Below, piece after piece: positions 60,847-64,000 of a stretch of 64,000 nucleotides of DNA. How positions within the stretch are numbered: position 1 is the stretch's first letter; each line of letters begins with the position of its first letter. This DNA is from Tetradesmus obliquus (lineage: Eukaryota; Chlorophyta; Chlorophyceae; Sphaeropleales; Scenedesmaceae), in contig CP126199.1 in assembly GCA_030272155.1 (NCBI GenBank), forward strand, positions 372,001 to 436,000. The letters are read 5' to 3'. The position numbers and the translations under genes are program-made. The notes under the pieces were generated by a model, which worked only from the letters and a program-made list of their open reading frames with translations, was not told the DNA's origin and made no database searches.

Positions 60847-62558
60847 AGTGCATGAGCAACACTCACGGTTGGCGATGGATCATGCTGTCTTTCTTGGCTG
60901 TTCTGTATGGTTGCTGCGGACAGGTGCAGCTTTAACGCAGTACTTGTCGTGAGAGTGGCCGGGTTGTGAACTGTCGAGTGTTTTGCACTGTTACACGATG
61001 CCTAACAGTTGCTGTTGGTTGGCAGGGGAAATCGCCGTGGTGGCTGCAGCCCGGCACACTGCCGTTGAGTTGTCAGCAGTGCGTGCATTGCACCAACAGA
61101 TCAACTTCGTGGTGCATGCATTGAGGTGGCGTCAGCCATCATTTGTTGGCGGCTGCAGTGGCCGCCTTCAAGGCTTGCCAGTGGCAAGTGCAGTGCAACC
61201 CAGCAGCAGTTGATGGGCTGTAGCAATCAGGGGGGGTTGTCTGCCAGAGGTTGCACAAACCCAGGATTCAATTGAGCACTTTCAGGTCAATTTGAGGTGA
61301 AAGTGTAACAAGTTGAACCTGAGAGTGCCAGCACAGCTGCGGTGTGGGTCCCATGGATACGTAGGCTTGGATTACAGGGCCTACACGTGACCTCCAACTT
61401 TTCTGCATGGCATATAATGCAGCAATGAGCTGCAGCAATCGGCTTTCAATAAACCAGTTGAAAATCTTGACAACAGCCAAGGTTGAAAGGCTGCAGCAGC
61501 CGTGCGGGATGCCAGCTGACAATGCACTGCAGAGTGATAGACAGCAGAAGCCAGCTGCCTGCAGTTTGGAAAATTGCTGGCGGCAGCTGCACATGTGTTG
61601 CAGCGCCAGCTGAAGCTGTTATCGACATGCGAGCTATGCCGGGACGCTGAGTGCAGTACCAGTGTGTGACGTACAGCAACGCAACACATACCCAGCAACA
61701 TGCTAGCAACCTGGCTGCAGCCGGGCTGTGGCAGGCAGTCGGATGTCAGCTGCTGACTGCTCACTACAGCTTCATCAGACAGTGGTGGAAACACATGTTT
61801 GTTACAGTATCAGCTCCTAAACTCTGGCCTGGCTGGTGCAATGATGCAGCATGCACCTGTCGACCGGCGCTCTGTCACCGTTGGCTGCCAAGGAACTGCG
61901 CAAGAGTGCAGAGGCCTTGTTGTTGCACATGCAACCTGCGGTGGTGCAACGTAGGCAGGCAATGCTGTGCAGCACTTCCGTCAAGCCTTTCATATCTGGC
62001 CTGCTGGTGCGTGCAAAACCAACTTCAAAGCCATGCAGTGCATGATGGGGCAGCCCATTCTTGCAACATCAACTCACAACTCAAGCAACAACTATGCATC
62101 ACTTTGCAGAGTGTCATGGCAAGTGCAGTGCGCTGTCCGCATCCAGAGCAGAGGCTGGTGCCGAACTGCTACATCAGAAGACGTGCAAGCATCAAAAGCA
62201 CTAAATTTGGGAAGGCATCAAATGCTCAGACATGCATACTTCAAGCTCGCAACAACGTGTCTGAAGCCATTCATTGCGACCATGGAACTATGAGCATGAT
62301 TAGGATACTAGAACAAAGCACAGTACACAATCATGAAGCGAAGTGCAGTACAATGCATCAGCGACCACCACCTGTGGTGACATCAAATTACACCATCATT
62401 TAAAGGGGAAATACGACCACCAACCGTGAGGAAGCAGCATGCACCTACCAGGGCTGCCTGTCACCGTTGACTGGCAAGGAAGAAGAGCCAAAAGTGCAGC
62501 TTCATGGCGCTGCAATGGCTACATTTAGCCAATGATTCAAAGCAATATCAGCAACTTT
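60847..62558. other. intergenic, 3' flank of PSD copy 2
   Basis: No gene recognised from 60847 to about 61950. From about 61960 to 62540 the sequence is the inverted counterpart of the 3' flank of PSD copy 1. A phrase CAGCATGCACCT...TGTCACCGTTG is present twice, near 61846-61885 and 62436-62470, in the same orientation. Confidence 0.55.
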
Positions 62559-64000
62559 TTACATCTGGCCTGCAGGTGCGTGCGCGTGGGGCCGCCCAGT
62601 GGCCCTGCCCAGGCTGCTGGCAAAGGTGACCAGCGTCTCCCTGCCCGCCTTGCTGTTTGCTGCCAGGTCGTCGTCAAACTTGATGGCGCCGCCACCAAAC
62701 AGTGTCACCATGATGCTGCCACCATACGCAAACACAGCCACCTCGTCACCCTGCAAAGCAGCAGCAGCAGCAGCAGCAGCAGTTGGTGTGCAGCAGTTGG
62801 TGTGCAGCACACAGCAAAGCAGGGGCCACCAGGCTGAAAGAATGATACCGGCTGACATAGCACACGGCAATTGATATATGCCAAACTGGCAGTCGAGCTT
62901 GAAATGTGCAAGTTGAGATCAAGCAGTAGTGCACCTGCTGCATCTGAAAGACATCTCCCTCACCTTGTTCACGTGCTGGCCCTCCTTGACCAGTGGCACG
63001 ACGCTGCCCACCTCACTGGCCCCAATCATCACCTGAGGGATGGCAAGCAGGGGCAGCAGCAGTACCAGCAGCAGGATCAGCAGCAGTAGTAGCAGCAACC
63101 AGCAGTAGCAGCAACCAGCAGCGGCAGCCGACACTGTAATGTGACAATGAACAGCAGCATCTGAGCAGAACATGCTGTGGCAGGTGAATGCCGTTGCGGG
63201 TGGTCACTGACCTTGGCAAGAGCGCTGGGCGCCAAACGGCACTGCCACCTAAGCCATTCAGCGCCACCACCGGCATCTGAGTTGTGGAACTCCGCAGACG
63301 TGCTGCCAGCTTCCTTTGCATTTAAATGCCCAGAGTCCGCGCGCAGCAGCCTGCGCATGGTGGATCCAATTTACACTTGCCTCAAGCCGCGCACCTGCAC
63401 CACGGTGACAAACTCCCTGCTGTCAAACTCCATCACGATGCGGTCGTTCTCCGTCATGATGTCAGCATGGCTGTGCACGGCAGCAAACTGGCTGCCCATG
63501 AAGCGCGTGCCGCGGCGCGCGCTCTTGACGATGGTGCCAATCACGCTGGCGTGCAGGCGGTGGATGTCACTGGGCGACAGCCTGCAGAGCAGCAGGCAGA
63601 ACAGAGGTAGTACGCTGGTGAATGTGACAAGGGTTGCGCACATCATCCGTGCGCATTTGTTTTGCAGGCCCTGAGTGGGCAGCCGCTAGCTGCAAACTCA
63701 TTGCTAACAGTTTCTTAGCATGTAGTGGCAGGGTGCCATGCATATGCCCTGGCCCTGACCGCCCCACCTGTTGATGGCGATGGCTGCGTGGCGCCAGTGG
63801 TCCCGCACATCATAGCCCGGCCCCAGCAGCTTGGCCACGCTGAAGTGCTGGCCCTTGATCCAGAAGCGGTGCGCGGCGTCAACGCTGTCGTACACCACGC
63901 AGCGGCTGTCAGCTGGGTGCACCGCGACGGCGTCGTTGCTGCAGCAAAAAAATACGCAGCATGCAGGACGGGCAACAGTGAGGCACATGCTGGGTTGGTT
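62559..64000 (-). CDS. PSD: phosphatidylserine decarboxylase, copy 2 (partial, runs off window)
   Basis: Minus-strand exons at 63938-63768 (171 nt), 63581-63395 (187), 63032-62964 (69) and 62750-62559 (192) have exactly the lengths of the last four exons of copy 1, with no stops. The triad Asp (HPADSRC), triad His (IHRLHASVIGTI) and GGS cleavage serine (YGGSIMVTLF) are all kept. The last exon differs from copy 1 by two residues (DDDLAANSKAG against DDDLEAYSKAG); the His-containing exon differs more. The first three exons lie past position 64000. It looks functional as far as it can be seen. Confidence 0.88.
62757..62780 (-). repeat. CTG tract at a PSD copy 2 acceptor
   Basis: About eight CTG units on the sense (minus) strand just upstream of the last acceptor of PSD copy 2. 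Copy 1 has about 16 units at the matching place, 55733-55782. Tract length differs between the two copies while exon lengths do not. Confidence 0.85.

Overview
The window looks like nuclear DNA of a green alga, most likely a chlorophycean. The reasons are: intron-rich genes with short exons and GT-AG introns; abundant CAG/CTG trinucleotide tracts coding Gln, Ala and Ser runs; intronless divergent histone gene pairs ending in a palindromic 3' element; a plastid galactolipid synthase; and a Pmp-repeat membrane protein of a type expanded in these algae. I suspect the Scenedesmaceae or nearby Sphaeropleales, but the sequence alone does not prove it. There are no operons, and I saw no transposon, retroelement, CRISPR array, rRNA or tRNA.

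Layout. 0.9-3.7 kb: a TBC-domain Rab GTPase-activating protein (+) whose third intron carries a 12-bp minisatellite. 4.4-8.5 kb: histone quad H2A(-) H2B(+) H3(-) H4(+). 10.5-15.1 kb: MGDG synthase (+), nine exons. 16.9-20.6 kb: the same histone quad in mirror order, H4(-) H3(+) H2B(-) H2A(+), so the MGDG synthase gene lies in the loop of a large inverted repeat. 21.5-22.7 kb: a cytochrome b5-like protein (-). 23.1-25.5 kb: an unrecognised Gln/Ala-rich protein (+). 25.8-27.4 kb: an SMN-like protein with a C-terminal YG box (+). 27.9-30.8 kb: a soluble CAF16/ABCI-type ATP-binding protein (+). 31.7-43.4 kb: a decayed Pmp-repeat multispanning membrane protein built from a five-exon block repeated three times. 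44.4-47.9 kb: a large AT-hook protein with twelve 8-residue acidic repeats (-). 48.7-51.9 kb: a SirB1/transglutaminase-like protein with a likely plastid presequence (+). 53.3-56.0 kb: phosphatidylserine decarboxylase (+). 57.1-58.3 kb: a membrane-anchored methyltransferase-like protein (+). 59.0-59.4 and 60.7-60.8 kb: two SMP-domain small proteins (+). 62.6-64 kb: a second phosphatidylserine decarboxylase copy in inverted orientation (-), running off the window.

Three themes recur. First, two independent inverted duplications (histones, PSD) occur in 64 kb; the histone proteins are identical between arms while the spacers have diverged. Second, pieces of exons, usually with their donor site or stop codon, have been copied a few hundred bases away in at least five genes. 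Third, trinucleotide tracts are mostly CAG on the sense strand of exons and CTG on the sense strand of introns, often running straight into the 3' splice site.

The genes do not form one pathway. Loose links are membrane lipid synthesis (MGDG synthase, two PSD copies) and chromatin (eight histone genes, AT-hook protein). Exon borders were placed by eye from splice sites, reading-frame phase and family resemblance; no transcript evidence was available.
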